Below are positions 32,162-45,069 of a DNA stretch of 64,000 nt, one piece after another. How positions within the stretch are numbered: position 1 is the stretch's first letter; each line of letters begins with the position of its first letter. The notes beneath the pieces are model-generated. The model was given only the letters and a program-made list of their open reading frames with translations. It searched no databases and had not been told where the DNA came from. The DNA is taken from contig NC_056000.1 of NCBI RefSeq assembly GCF_018446385.1, positions 80,176,688 through 80,240,687 of the forward strand, read 5' to 3'. Position numbers and translations under genes: made by a program. This DNA is from Zingiber officinale (taxonomy: Eukaryota; Streptophyta; Magnoliopsida; Zingiberales; Zingiberaceae).

Positions 32162-34506
32162 ACTTGTTGTTGTTGTTGTTTTCTTTGGTCATATGTTGTA
32201 TGATTTTCAGTTCTTGATATAAGTCATCTCCATCCAAATCTGAAACATCTTGTCTTGTACTCTTTTTTCTTTGTAATTTCCTTTCAAGATTCTTGCAACG
32301 AGATTTCAAGTCCTCATCAATCAATGAACTCAACTTTTCAGCAGTGAAAAGAAATCCAAAAAGATCTTCATATTCCTCATATTGCTCAAATCTTTTCTTC
32401 AATGACCCAATTGTTTGATATACTATGTACAAAAAATAATGAATTCTAAAAGCTTCCTCTGCAAATTCTTGAGGTATTTTGGAAGACTCACATGTAACCT
32501 CATCAGAATATTTTTTTTTCTATATATTTATCTTTTTTCAGGAAAACAAGATCAATCTCCATTGTTGAAGCAAGTTCTTTTGCTGTATTAATAACTTATC
32601 CAAATCCAGATTCTCTATACTCTTCAAAAGAAGAGTAATAAGCATGTTTTCATACCCATTAAAAAGCATAATAAGCAGATTCTCTATACTTTTGTCATAG
32701 CAGCGCTAATAAGCATGTTTTCATATTGTAACCCTTTACGATCAATGTTAACTTTACCCAATATGTTATACCAAAAATCATACCCATTAAAAACTCAAAA
32801 TTTCCAAGTTCAAATGTTACTAAAGACTTCGCTTCACTTCTTATTTTAGAGTCGGTGTCTTTTTCTTCTACAACTTGAAGTAAAGCTTCTTTGATTTGTT
32901 GAGCTTGAAGTACCATTGCTTTCATACTTTCAGTACGACTTTCCCATCGAGTGATTGACAATGACTTGAGAGTTAAATCTTTTATCGTCACATGATCTAT
33001 CAAAATCTTCCATCTCTTTGTAGAATGAGAAAACATTGTATAAATCCATTTTACTACTCCAAAAAAGTCTTTCGCTTTTCCACAAGAATTTGCAATATTA
33101 CAAAGTGTTAAATTCAAATAATGACAACCACATGGAGTGTATAATGCTCTAGGATTTATATCCAAAAGTTTTTTTTGTATGCCTTGGTGTCTCCCTTTCA
33201 TATTTGCTCCATTATCATAACTTTGTCATCTCACATTATCAATATCAAGATCAAAACTTTTCAACACATTTTGCCGTTCTTCAAACAACCCTTGTCCAGT
33301 TGTATCATCCACTTTTAAAAATCTCAACAAGTATTCTTCTACTTTCATTGTGCTTGTAGGAACATCAACACATCTTATAACCAAAGTCATTTGCACTTGG
33401 TTACTAACATCAGGAGTGCAATCAAGTATTACAAAAAAGAACGTAGCTGTTTTAATGTTTTTAAGAATAGAACTCTTGATTTGAGAAGCTAACAAATATA
33501 TCAATTCATTCTGAATTTTATGGCTAGGATAATGATGATGTGTATTTCTTTCAATATGCTCCTTCATCACTGAGTCCCACTCAGCAATCATCTTAACAAC
33601 AGCCATAAAATTTCCATTGTTATCTTGATAAAACTTCTCATTACTACCACGAAATGCTATATTTTGTTTAACCAAAAATCTCACAAGTGAAATTAATCAG
33701 TATAATACCTTCCTCCAATGCTCTTTTGCCTTCTTGGTTTAATCTTGAATAGCATGATCAATTGTTGTACCCTTCATTAACCTGATATGCAACTCATATC
33801 AACTAACATAATAATTGATATGCTCAATACTTGTCTCATGTTCTTTAAGTCTGCTACTAAGATGCCCCCAATCATAGTATCTGTCATTTGCTAGTTGACT
33901 TGGTTGAGACTCCCTTTTAAACAACTTGCAACAAAAACAAAATGCTTTATCAAGTGCTTTTGAATAAACCAACCAATCTCTATGGTGTTTTTGACCATTT
34001 GACAAAATACAGGTATAGAAATCTGAGGAGAATCGTCTATTTGATTTATCTTTGGGACCTTTTCCTGTTAATACATCTCTTATAGGGCCCTTTTCCACTA
34101 ATTGATCCTTCCACTTGGGATCTAAATTCTCCCAATTTTTAGGATCCAAAATGTCAAGTGGAATCGATGAACTTGGGACACTTGGTTCTTCATTCACGAC
34201 ATTAAAAACATCATCATCACTTTCTGAATAATTATTTTCAAAGTCTAAGTCTTCATCACTTTCATTGCACGCCTTCAATCTCATTCACATCTCCCTCTAT
34301 ATCATTTTCAATAGCTAAGCCTTCGTGTAATTCATTACAATTGTTTTCTTGTTCTTCTTCATTAACCAAATCTTCAAGTGATGAGTTTTTCAATTCTTTG
34401 ACAACAAATCTGTCGATCACCCCTCTTTGAACTCAATAAATTCTTCAACTCTTTTTCTGTTTTTTTGCTTATCATGTCCTGATAGATACTTCCTAGTATC
34501 AGACAT
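32162..34506 (-). pseudogene. TTF-type zinc finger / hAT transposase (ZMYM1-like), N-terminal and central part
   Basis: Minus-strand start at 34506 (MSDTRKYLSGHDKQK) stops after about 28 codons. The frame recovers at 34284-33799 with the TTF zinc-finger region (DWLVYSKALDKAFCFCCKLF). A DUF4371-like block follows at 33684-33226 ([20 protein letters not shown]), then the central transposase region at 33201-32695 (PCGCHYLNLTLCNIA, SITRWESR) and a charged segment at 32432-32162. In-frame stops (a TGA between the second and third blocks) and frame changes make it a pseudogene. The C-terminal dimerisation piece is at 26,926-27,201. The catalytic role would have been cut-and-paste transposition in the nucleus. 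No terminal inverted repeats were identified. Confidence 0.85.
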
Positions 34507-35690
34507 TCTAATTTTCTAAAAAAAAAACAAATCAAGCTCTGGAACAACCACTTATTATAGACATTAGACAAACACTTATTATAAAATGCTCATTTTACTT
34601 TAATGACGTTGAACAAGAATTAAAAATCATACGTTAAATTTTCAAACTCGTATTATTTGATTTTTTTGGTTATTTCAACTAAACCATTTATCTTATTTAT
34701 TCACTTACAAGTCTCATGAGGGTTTGAGTTCTCTTTTAGGGAACTATCCTAAGTTTTCATGAGGATTTGGGCTATTCAAAAGTGCATAATATAGTTAAGT
34801 GTTTTGATAAAGCATGAAGATGATTGTTTAAATAAAGGATGATAAAATGCTATTAACGCAATTTCCTATGAAAATATACAACATCTAGAAAATAATGATT
34901 ATTCTACAATTACATCTAACTAACTGCAGTGAATGCCAATGAATGCATAATGACAAGGATACAAAAGATGTCATTGAACTACCACTTCAAATTGAAGCAA
35001 CAATCTGGTTCATCAACCATGGCATTTTTTTGGATTTAATGGTAAGCTATCCTTTTTGTTGAAAGCTTAAAATTTTACCATGAGGTCTGCACATCTACAA
35101 GAAGTTAAACAGTGAGGCTTCATGAAGGCTTGCTAGTTGCTATAAAGGAATTTTCTTAAGGGCAATAAAGTATATGGTCAAAATGAATTCCACCAAAATG
35201 TTGGATTACTAACCATACTGTATGACTGTGTCTGTGGAATATATCTTGCAATGCCTAAATCAAATATTCATGAATTTTGTGGCACAATGCCTACGGCCAA
35301 CCCATTAATTACCCATCTTAATTCCTAGATATAAAAAAACCACATATTTCAAAGAAAGGAAATACTTTAATTTGATGTTGAAACCAGCAATCGACTGAAA
35401 GTATAATCCAACCAAACATATTTAAGCAAAACAATAAATCATAGATGTATAAGTAGAAATGGAAACCTGATACGCCAACCTGATGCTGCAATAATGGCCA
35501 CGAAGACCAAAGGTGATTGTGAAATTGTGAATCTGTGTTGATGGAGCTCGAGATCACTAGGGTTCATGACTTCGCGTGACCAACGTGTTGTCTACACCCT
35601 ATAAAGCCTGTTGAGCTTTCGGCGTCGGCGTCGACGTCGGCACGGGCACGGGGATGGGCGAAAGGTTCAAAAAGAAAAAGGCAAAAGGTT
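34507..35690. other. Intergenic, AT-rich
   Basis: No ORF with recognisable content and no clear repeat. Near the right end the sequence becomes GC-rich (GGCGTCGGCGTCGACGTCGG) just before the CAAAG duplication of the next insertion. Confidence 0.4.
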
Positions 35691-35695
35691 CAAAG
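35691..35695. repeat. Target site duplication CAAAG (left)
   Basis: CAAAG abuts TGTTGGGTGC at 35696 and recurs at 43758-43762 after the CCCCAACA terminus. Confidence 0.75.
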
Positions 35696-36595
35696 TGTTG
35701 GGTGCTACTTGGAATACCGTTCTGTTTCCCCTGTAAAAAAAAATTTATACAAGCACAGAACTTTTCCTAGCAACCCATGTGCTCTTCAGAAGTTAAACTT
35801 GGATTGGAAACGAAACATAACATTTTTACTCCAAGTTCAACCCTTGTGTTCTTCAGAAGTTAAACCATATTATAGAAGTTGATTAAATACCTATTTCAAG
35901 GATCGACTTCTAGGTCGTTGGCGAGGCATTAGGTCTTCTTGGTTATGGGATCATCCACCACTTCCTAGAAAAAGCCTCTTAAAGAAATTGAATATTTAAA
36001 CTTCTCACAGTAATCTTAAGTTTAACTACAGAGACCTCAATCAAAGCACAAGATCAAAACACAAAATCGAAGCACAAAAATGAAAACACGAAATTGCTAC
36101 CCTCTTGTGTTGGTATTTCAGGATCCATACAAAGAAAACAAAACTAGTTGCACTATAGAATAAATAACTAGTTGTACCTTTCTTTGTAAACAAAGACCTT
36201 TTCATCTTCTGCCGTATTCCTCTCCTCTTCTTGGACGTCGTGTGGGCGACGATCTACCAAGACAAAAACACCCGAACCCTTTTTGTTTCCAAGCCGCCTA
36301 CCACCAAAGGATGCAAATAAAGGAACACCTCCTCCTTCTTCTTCTTCTCCTCCAAACCGCCGACCACCAAGGTGCTTTGTCTCTTCGTTTTCTTTTCCTC
36401 CAAGCTCTGGCCACCAAGAGAAGATGGGGCGCCGACCCTAGAGGGAAGAAAAGGGAAGAAGAAAAGAAGTGGGGTGCCAGCCCTAGAGGAAAGAAAAGAA
36501 AGAATGGGGTGTTGGCCTTAAGGGAAAGGAGAGGGTTTTTAGTTGTGGAGAAAAACTTATCAATTCTTAATTGATTGATTTTTGTGGCATAACTT

Positions 36596-38286
36596 TGTTG
36601 GTGCAATCGACCTCCAAGGTTTTAATGTTAGACAAATATGTTTAAGTATGCTTAAGTGTGGAGCTTGATCTAGGGAATTCCTAGTTGTAGGCTAGACAGG
36701 GGAAGTCCTAGTTGGAGGCTAGGCAAGAGAAATCTCGGTAGATCATGGAAGCCAGGTGGATAGGTTTGGAGGATATGATCCCTGGGTAGTCGAATACTGA
36801 GGCAAGAGAAATTTCGATATATCATGGAAGCCAGGAGGATAGGTCTGGAGGACCTGATCCCTGGGTAGTCGAATACTAAATCTTGGTGAGTGAAGCCAAG
36901 TGGTAAAAAACCTTGGGGGAGATAACTTTAGGTAACGAGAAGTCTTGGAGGAGTGAACTCCAAGCAAGGTTGATCGCGCGGTCGACCGGACCAGCGGATC
37001 TCGGTAAATCTAGGATTAGGTTTACCATTATATTTTCTATTACTATTATTGCCATTGGCTAATATAGTATTATAGGAAAAGTCTTAGTGGATCAGCCGAT
37101 CAGACACTGAGTAGGTAAAGTCCAAACATGTCTGGAGGATCATGTTTGGTAGGTAAGTTGAGGTAAACAACTGGAGGAGCGATAGTGAGGTCGGATTCTC
37201 GAAGGGAACAACCTTAGATCGCTGATCCAACTGAAGAAACCGGAAATGTTTCAAAGTTGAGATCAAGACAGTTCTACTATCTTTTATTTACTTATGCATT
37301 ATAATATTATTACTGTGCTAACATCTGTTTTGCAGGATTCTTTTCTGTCTAACACTGTGTTTGTAGGTCTGGATGGATCGGTCGATCGAACCGGAGGATC
37401 GGTCGGCTGAACAAGAAGAAATCAAGGCAGTGTTCACATCATACCAGAATAGATCAGAGCCTGATCAAAGTTTGATCGGTCGACCGAACAGTAAGATCGA
37501 TCAACCAAACCATGATGACTCAGCACATGCCAATTCAACAGCATCGATCAGAAGCAAAAGGAAAAAGGGTTGATCGGTCGACCGAACCCATGGATTGGTC
37601 GACCGAACCAATCAACAATTAATGCAGCATTAAGTATGCATCTCGGCAAATCTCAATGAACAAGGAAGGAGACTGTTCGATCGATCGAAAAATGGGATCA
37701 GTCGACCGAACCCTTAATGAGCAATTAATGCTAGAGATCGAGCCAGTGTCAGACTCTAGCCAGGAAGGAAGGAAGCTAGTTCGGTCGACCGAACAGAGGG
37801 ATTGGTTGACCGAACATCCATTACACCTATAAAAAGAGGCTCGAAGTTTGAGGCTGTGGAACACTTTCTGATCGACTGAAGTTCTCTCTTTAAGCTACTC
37901 GTGCTACAAGTCTTCATCAACTCTGCAAGTCACTCCGTCCGATAGTTCTGACCAAAGCTTCAACTCCATTACTTGTTAGTATATTTTATTAGCTTGCATT
38001 GTAATTAACTTAAGCAAGATAGTAGGTTGTTACTATCTTGCTCATTTTGTACGTTTTGCTTCTTTCGGAGGATTTCAGAAAGAAGGGTTATAGTGGATTG
38101 GCCATTGGTGTGATCAAAGATCACGGGCTTCGAGTAGGAGTCAACCTAGACTCCGAACGATGTAAACAAGCTTGTCTTTCTTTTTACTTTCCGCTGTGCA
38201 CGACTCTGCTTTCAAAGAAAAAGAGAAGTTTTAAAAAGGCGCGATATTCACCCCCCCCCCTTCTATCGCACCCATTCGATCTAACA
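36596..38286 (+). mobile_element. Solo LTR of a different Copia-like family
   Basis: Begins TGTTGGTGCAATC and ends GATCTAACA, 1,691 bases, flanked by AACTT and AACTC (four of five match). A TATA box TATAAAAA at 37828-37835 gives plus orientation. A run of C at about 38,250-38,260 precedes the 3' end. It has no coding sequence, PBS or second LTR. It carries the palindromic array described separately. Confidence 0.7.
37374..37815. repeat. Dispersed palindromic GGTCGACC array
   Basis: About ten occurrences of GATYGGTCGACCGAAC or close variants, usually in pairs 20-25 bases apart (for example 37,474-37,510, 37,571-37,610, 37,677-37,710, 37,780-37,815). Each core GGTCGACC is its own reverse complement. 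It lies just upstream of the TATA box of the solo LTR, in U3. Confidence 0.8.
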
Positions 38287-38339
38287 AACTCCTCTCCTTT
38301 TATAACCCTTTGCCCCAGATAAAAAAGGAGAAAAAGTAA

Positions 38340-38605
38340 TAGATTTTGTTTAGAAAAAATCTCTAGAAAAGAATTAACATAATTCTTTTTAGAAAAATTT
38401 CTTAAGAAAGAATTAGTATAATTCTTTTTAGAAAATTTCTAAGAAAGAATCAACATAATTCTTTTTAAAAAAATCTCCAGGAAAGAATTAACATAATTCT
38501 TTTTAGAAAAATTTCTTAGGAAAGAATTAATATAATTCTTTTTAGAAAATTTCTAAGAAAGAATCAACGTAATTCTTTTTAGAAAAATCTCTAATTCTAT
38601 TGAGA
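38340..38605. repeat. Tandem AAGAATTA...TAATTCTTTTTAGAAAA repeat
   Basis: About six copies of a short palindromic unit (AAGAATTAACATAATTCTT) joined by TTTTAGAAAAATTTCT spacers of variable length. Non-coding, within the C2 left LTR. Confidence 0.75.
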
Positions 38606-38656
38606 AAAAAATCTCCCCCCCCCCTTTTTTTTCTTTTTTCTTTTATTTTTCTTTTG

Positions 38657-38791
38657 GTTTGGTCGGCCCCTTGCTTGGGCACCAAGCAAGGCTTGGCCGA
38701 CCCCTTTCTTGGGTAGGAAGCAAGGCTTGGCCGACCCCTTGCTTGGGCACCAAGCAAGGATGTGGCCGACCCCTTTCTTGGGTAGGAAGCA
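38657..38791. repeat. Tandem GGCCGACCCCTT-type repeat
   Basis: Alternating units GGCCGACCCCTTGCTTGGGC and GGCCGACCCCTTTCTTGGGT, each followed by an AAGCAAGG-containing arm, giving two larger periods of about 85-90 bases. Confidence 0.75.
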
Positions 38792-39744
38792 AAACCAAAA
38801 CGGGTGAATGCGAGGCTTTATAGAGGCTACAACAGGGACCGAGAGGAGGAATTGGTTTTGGCCTCTTGATGGACTTGAGCTTCCTATGTTCGACTCGAAC
38901 ACCCAACTCAAGTTCATTAACAATAACTCATACCACTAAAGAGTTATTATTGAACTACCGCACCAATCCCATATTACATTATGGGCTCCTTCTTATCATG
39001 AGTGTGTTAGTCTCCTTGTGTTTAAGATATCGTATGCCCGTTAATTAAATGAGTTACTGACAACTCACTTAATTAACATCTAGCTCCAAGAGTAGTATCA
39101 CTCAACCTTATTATCATGTCGGACTAAGTCCACCTATAGGGTTTACATGATAATACTTATGAGCTCCTCAAGGGGGCATATCAACCTAGATTACTAGGAC
39201 AGTTTTCTTTTATAATCAACAACACACCATATAAATAATATTATTTCCCAACTTATCGGGTCTATTGATTTAACTGAATAAATCTCACCCTTTGATAAAT
39301 TAAAGAAATAAATACTAAGTATATGTGTTTGTTATTATATCGGGATTAAGAGTACGTGCATCCATAATAACAGAGGTTTTGTTCTTTTATGCTGTCAGTT
39401 ATAAAAAGAACAACCTCAAATGGTCCTGCTCAATACACACATAGTGTACTAGTGTAACTATGCAGTCAAGATAAACTAATTCCAAATTACACTACAACCG
39501 TTCCAATGGTTTGCCATTATCCATCTCGATCGTGAGCTACTATTTATAATTTATAAAGAACTGATAACATGATCTTCTGTGTGACACCACACACCATGTT
39601 ATCTACAATATAAATTAAATGAAAAACTGCATTTAACTAAACGCAGACATTTGACCAATGTGATTTTCATTTCAAAATAAATGCTCATACAAAAAGCTAG
39701 GTTTTTAGTATACATCCTAACAATCTCCCATTTATACAAAAAGA

Positions 39745-42282
39745 CTATACTGCCATATATGCTGCCATACATCGGATTCCCGTCCCCTCAACATGCCCAT
39801 CAAAAGCTCTCACTAGAAGGGCCTTAGTGAAAGGATCTGCCAGGTTATTTGCTGATGTAATCTTGACGACAACAACTTCTCCTCGCTTTACGATATCTCG
39901 TATCAGGTGGTACTTGCGCTCAATGTGTTTACTTGCCTTATGGGTTCGTGGTTCCTTCAAGTTTGCTACTGCACCACTATTATTACAATAAATTGTGATA
40001 ATTTTGGGCAAACCAAGAATCACATCTAAGTCCATCAAGAAGTTTCTGAGCCATACTACTTCTTTGGTTGTCTTGGAGGCTGCCATATACTTAGCTTCCA
40101 TGGTGGAGTCCAAAACATATTTCTGCTTAACACTCCTCCATGGTATGGCTCCACCTCCCAAAGTAAACACATACCCTGAGGTTGACTTACTACTGTCCCT
40201 ATCTGATTGGAAATCTGAATCCGTGTACCTACAGGGAGCAAATCATCTACCTGGTAAACCAGCATATAATCTCTAGTCATTTTCAGGTACTTTAATATAT
40301 GCTTTACGGTAGTCCAATATCCCTGTTCTGGATTACTTTGATATCTACTAACCATGCCCACAGTAAAATAGTTATCCGGTCTCGTACATAGCATCACATA
40401 CATTAGGCTTCCTACAGCCGAAGCATAAGGAACTGTCTTCATGTCCTCTATCTCCTTTGATGTCTTAGGACACATCTCTTTAGATAAAGGTACTCAATGC
40501 CGAAAAGGTAGAAACCTTTCTTGAAGTTTTGCATGCTAAAACGAGCTAGGATAGTATCGATGTATGAAGCTTGGGATAAGCACAACATTCTTTTCTTGTG
40601 ATCCCTTATTACTTTGATCCCAAGAATATGTCCACATTCTCCCAAGTCCTTCATATCAAACTGCTTGGATAACCATACCATTACGTCTGGAAACACTTTG
40701 ACATTGTTGCTAATGAGCAAAATATCATCTACATATAGTACAAGAAATACCACCACATTTCCATCACTTTTCTTGTATACACAAGACTCATCCGGACACT
40801 GAATGAATCCATAAGACTGGATCACTTCATCAAACCGGATGTTCCAAGATCTCGAACCTTGCTTCAGTCCATCAATGGATCGATTGAGCTTGCATACAAG
40901 ATGCTCTTTGCCCTTTGCAATGAATCCCTCTGGTTGCTTCATATAGATGTTTTCTTCAAAACTTCCGTTAAAGAAAGCAATCTTGACAACCATTTGCCAA
41001 ATCTCATAATCTATATGAGCAGCAATAGATAAAAGAATCTGGATAGACTTGAACATGGCTACCGGCGAAAAGGTTTCCTCATAATCGATTCCCTCTTTCT
41101 GAGTATACCCTTTTACAACAAGCCTTGCTTTGAAGGTTTCCACCTTCCCGTCTATCCCTCTTTTTCTTTTGTAGACCCATTTACATCGAATGCCTTTTAC
41201 ATCATTTGGTGGTTCTACAAGCTCCCAGACCTGATTAGAATGCATAGATTATATTTCAGAGTTCATCGCACTTTGCTAAGATGCTACATATTTATCTTGG
41301 AATGCTTCATCATATGTCCAGGGATCAGCTTAATGTTCACCAGGGATCAAGTTCGAAGACTCTCCCAAAAACATGAATCTTTCAGGTTGTTTAACAACCC
41401 TCCCACTACGACGAGGCTCTACCTATAATTGTGCATCATTTGTGACACGTGTTGCAGTTACTTCTGGTATCTCATCTTGTACCGTTGGTACTAAAGTAGA
41501 TGTGTCTTCTCTTATTTCCTCAAGAACAATTTTACTCATGGTCTTGTGGTTCACTACATAGTCCTCTTCTAAAAATCGTCCATTGGTGCTAACAATGATC
41601 TTCTGGTCTTTGTGACTATAAAATAAACCACCTTTCGTTCCTTTAGGATAACCCACAAACAAGCGAACTTCTGTACGTGATTCCAACTTATCAGTGCCTC
41701 CCTTCAGCACATGTGCTGGACTACCCCAATCCGAATATGTTTCAGACTAGGCTTACTCCCATTCCATAATTCTGTGGGAGTAGAGGTTAATGACTTAGAA
41801 GGTACCAAGTTCAGAATGTACACTGACGTTTCCAGAGCATATTCCCAAAACAAATTTGGTAATTCTAAAAGGGAAAGATTAAAATCTCTCTTTTAAATTT
41901 CCTATTGTTGTATCATGGGAGTTATTGGATTTAGAGTATACAAATTGTCAACCAACGTACCAGAACAGACAACTGCTCTATTTTTCTTGACAACTACTTT
42001 GTCATCAAAAGAAACATAATATCCATCCATAAATAGCTTAGAAACCGGAATCAAGTTCTTTCTAAAAGATGGTACATAAAGACAATTTCTTAAAATCAAA
42101 GTTTTATTCCTATCGAAAGATAATAAAACATCTCCCACTGCAACAGCCGCCACTCTCGTAGCATTACCTATGTAGATGGTGATTTCTCCTTCATGTAGTC
42201 GTCGGGTTTCCTGGAACCCCTGCAATGAATTGCAGATATGATCAGTGGCTCCCGTATCTACACACCAGGCACCACAAAACAT
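39745..42282 (-). pseudogene. Copia pol pseudogene of C2
   Basis: Right to left: protease to zinc-binding start of integrase at 42282-41902 (WCVDTGATDHIC intact), integrase tail at 41710-41423 (VRLFVGYPKGTKGGLFYS), RT at 41245-40448 with YVDDILLIS intact, and RNase H at 40475-39745. Fewer than 200 bases separate the integrase start from its tail, so the DDE core is deleted. The RT segment usually reading DVKTAFLNG is VVKIAFFNG, losing an aspartate. RNase H has CNNSGA where C1 has CDNSGA. The protein could neither integrate nor copy DNA. Confidence 0.87.
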
Positions 42283-42299
42283 GTTTCGACAACTAATAA

Positions 42300-43546
42300 A
42301 TAAGATACACCTTCAATATTCTCGTTTATGCGAGGGCAGTCCAAGTTTTGTTTCCAATCAATATAATTGGGACCAGTAAGTTTGTTTTCTTTTAAAATAA
42401 TAGCGAGAGAATTGAAAACCTTTTTGAAATCCTGAGAATCACAAAATAAGATATTTGGTCAAAACTTTAGAATTTAAAATAATATTGATCCCTCAAACAA
42501 TATAATTTAAATTCACCAACACTTCAAAACACCGTGAATTTAGTATGCCACGATAGTGTGGACGTATACTAATTCAAACATTTGTAAGAGGAGGTTTTAC
42601 CCATTAATTTTATTATCTTGTCAACCTAACTTTATGATAAATAAAATTAATAGTTGGTTTATCTTCGGTCACACAAAATAATAGCAGTGACTCCGATGGG
42701 GAGGATATTATTAAATGTGCCTAAGTGTATACCATTACTTGATACTTAGTCCATTAATTAGGATTGTGCCCCTTTAGATGGAGATGATCACACAAAACTA
42801 AATAATTTCCTATAATCATCCATAGAGGAAGTTTGATCTAGTGATTTGCAAACAAACTCATCCGATGCAGAGGAAGGCACTTAAAGCTAACGCACAAGTT
42901 TGAATGCATCACTTACAAACTAATAATGGAGACCGTAGAATTTAAATAAATAATTCCTCTCCCACTTAGTTATTTAAAATCGAGGAATTTTAACATGCAC
43001 ACACATCACAGCACATAAACAACATATAAAGGTAATAAATATGAAAATTTAAATTTCCAACTATTATGGCCTCATCCAACGTTGTTCTCTAATATGCCAC
43101 CAATGGATCAAGCCGTTGCGTATGCTGCCAATGGGTCATGTCGTCGCGTCTATCTTGCTCCCTTTTCCGCTGAGCCTCTAGTCCTCAAATAACACCACGC
43201 CTTGCAAGGATACAATCAGCTACAAAAATAAAATTTTACATTTATCGATCCTATATTCTACAAGGGAATGTACATGTAATCTAGATTGAACAGAATATAA
43301 AACAACAATAATAATAATACGGCAACCGACTATATTTAATTATTACAATCATGCACACACAACAACCTTGACATGCCCGAGGGTTCCAATCACACACAAG
43401 CACAAAAAAGGCATAATAGTTGGATCTAGGATGCTTGCAACTATAGAGTTAATCTATTAGGCACATCCTACTATTATCCGACCTAAACTTAAGTATGAGT
43501 AGTGCATAATTTAACCAAAAACCAAACACACAAAGGCAGAAAACTA
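42300..43546 (-). other. C2 leader region without gag
   Basis: No open frame. Blocks match the C1 leader (GTGTGGACGTATAC, CTCCGATGGGGAGGAT, GCACACAC-rich ends), so both elements share a conserved but non-coding leader. Confidence 0.6.
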
Positions 43547-43558
43547 GCTCTGATACCA
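43547..43558 (-). other. C2 primer binding site
   Basis: The complement reads TGGTATCAGAGC, two bases from the TGTTGG at 43561. Confidence 0.9.
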
Positions 43559-43560
43559 CT

Positions 43561-43757
43561 TGTTGGATTGAAAAAAATTTAGATATCTCCACAATGGTAT
43601 GATATACCCCACATTGGGCCTAAGCCCTCATGATTTTGCTCTTGGGCTCTACCCAAAAGGCCTCATGCCAATGGAGATATCTTTTCTCTTATAAACCCAT
43701 GATCTTTCCCATGTGTTTTCAATGTGGGACTATGTTTGTAACCTTGCAACCCCAACA
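43561..43757 (+). repeat. Short unrelated LTR-like segment at the right end of C2
   Basis: 197 bases from TGTTGGATTG to ACCCCAACA with a plus-strand TATAAA at 43690-43695, resembling the small LTR of a TRIM-type element. It occupies the place of the right LTR of C2 but has no similarity to the left LTR beyond the termini. It is followed by CAAAG, the same five bases that precede the left LTR. Confidence 0.6.
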
Positions 43758-45069
43758 CAAAGAGCGTCGACATTTAGGGGTTTAGGGAAATAGAAGTGTA
43801 ACACCCCACCCTCCTCACTACTAGTCTGCGAGGGTGGAACGCTACTAGACTACTAACTTATCTTAACTAATATTGCACACATGAAATTATCAATACATAA
43901 ACTCTCTAAACATGCGACTGATAGCAGCGGAAAACATAAACAACTTATCTCTACATTCTACTCCAGCATATGAACACAACTAAAACTATACATCAATCTA
44001 ATCATGCTGAAATATACGTATTAATCTGAACATGCATGCAATCATTATACAACTCAGATAATAGGTATAATGTGCATAACAATTTAAATGAGAGAATTCT
44101 AAATACATCACAATCTTAATAAATTCTTATGCTAATCCCAAGGCTTCTATAGTCCAGGCATCACACATCCATCCGCACCTCCTTGTCGCCTTCCTTTACT
44201 ATAGCTTTTCCTTTCCTTTATCTGCAGTAAGAGGAAAATGCAACTATAAGCAAAATTGCTTAGTAAGCGCTATCTAACTCACAAAACTCAAATATGCATG
44301 TGACTGGAAGAAATCTAGGAACTGAATGCTCAAAAGAAGATACTACTCATGCTCGTCTAACAGCAAAAGAAACATAGCATACTGAAATACTAAACATGTA
44401 AGCAAATCTAAACAACATGTCACTATACAAGAAAACTAAACTTGCTGAATTTTAAACTTATGTGAAGCTTATTTCTTTTGTTTAAAAAAAACTTACACTT
44501 TAATACTTCAAAATAATAAGTTTAACTGAACTAATACATAAGCTGAGCTAAACTGATGCTAGGCTAATGCTGAATCTGAACTGTATTCACGTAACTGATT
44601 TGTAAAGTTTTGAAAACTATTTTCATAATGGATAAAAATAATAATCATGTTCCTGATGGGCCTGACAACTGTACTTGCTATGTGCGCATTCCTAACTAGA
44701 CCCAAGGTAGCTAGTCCCGAATCTAGCAGGGTTTACTAGGTTATCTAAACCTAGGGACGACTATGGGAGCCCAACCCAAGGACAACTAAGAGTCTAGTAC
44801 AGTGTCACTGATAAAAGTAAAATACTGATTCATAAGCTGATTTATCTTATCTCGCTCTTATTAGGTTATTTGAAACTAGAGCTAGGTTATCTTTTATTAC
44901 TTCTAATATATAATGCCTTGACATTTTTAACAAACACCTTGTGTGTCAAAATCCCTAAAGTCTTGACTTTGGGATTTACTTAAGGCCTTGGCCTTTTTCT
45001 TTCTTTTCTTTATCTTTCTTATAAAACTTAAAATACTGATAGGGAACTCAAAACCTGGAACTGAAATGC

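Larger units (their letters stand above)
35696..39722 (-). repeat. C2 left LTR, interrupted
   Basis: Similar to the C1 LTR throughout its ends, for example the regions near 38,830-39,720 and 11,450-12,349. It contains a solo LTR of another family at 36596-38286 and two private tandem repeats at 38,340-38,791 not seen in C1. Confidence 0.85.
35696..43757 (-). mobile_element. Copia LTR retrotransposon C2, composite ends
   Basis: The left LTR is a relative of the C1 LTR (TGTTGGGTGC at 35696 to CATCCTAACA at 39722; about 2.3 kb without its nested solo LTR). The internal region encodes degenerate Copia pol on the minus strand, with PBS TGGTATCAGAGC at 43547-43558. To the right of the PBS, instead of a 2.3-kb LTR, there is an unrelated 197-base TGTTGG...CCAACA segment. 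The outer ends are nevertheless flanked by the same 5 bases, CAAAG. Gag is absent and most of the integrase core is deleted. Confidence 0.8.

Noticed and set aside
43561..43757. Independent solo insertion of a short LTR with its own duplication
   Set aside because: The five bases on its left (CCACT) do not match those on its right (CAAAG); CAAAG instead matches the far left end of C2 at 35,691.
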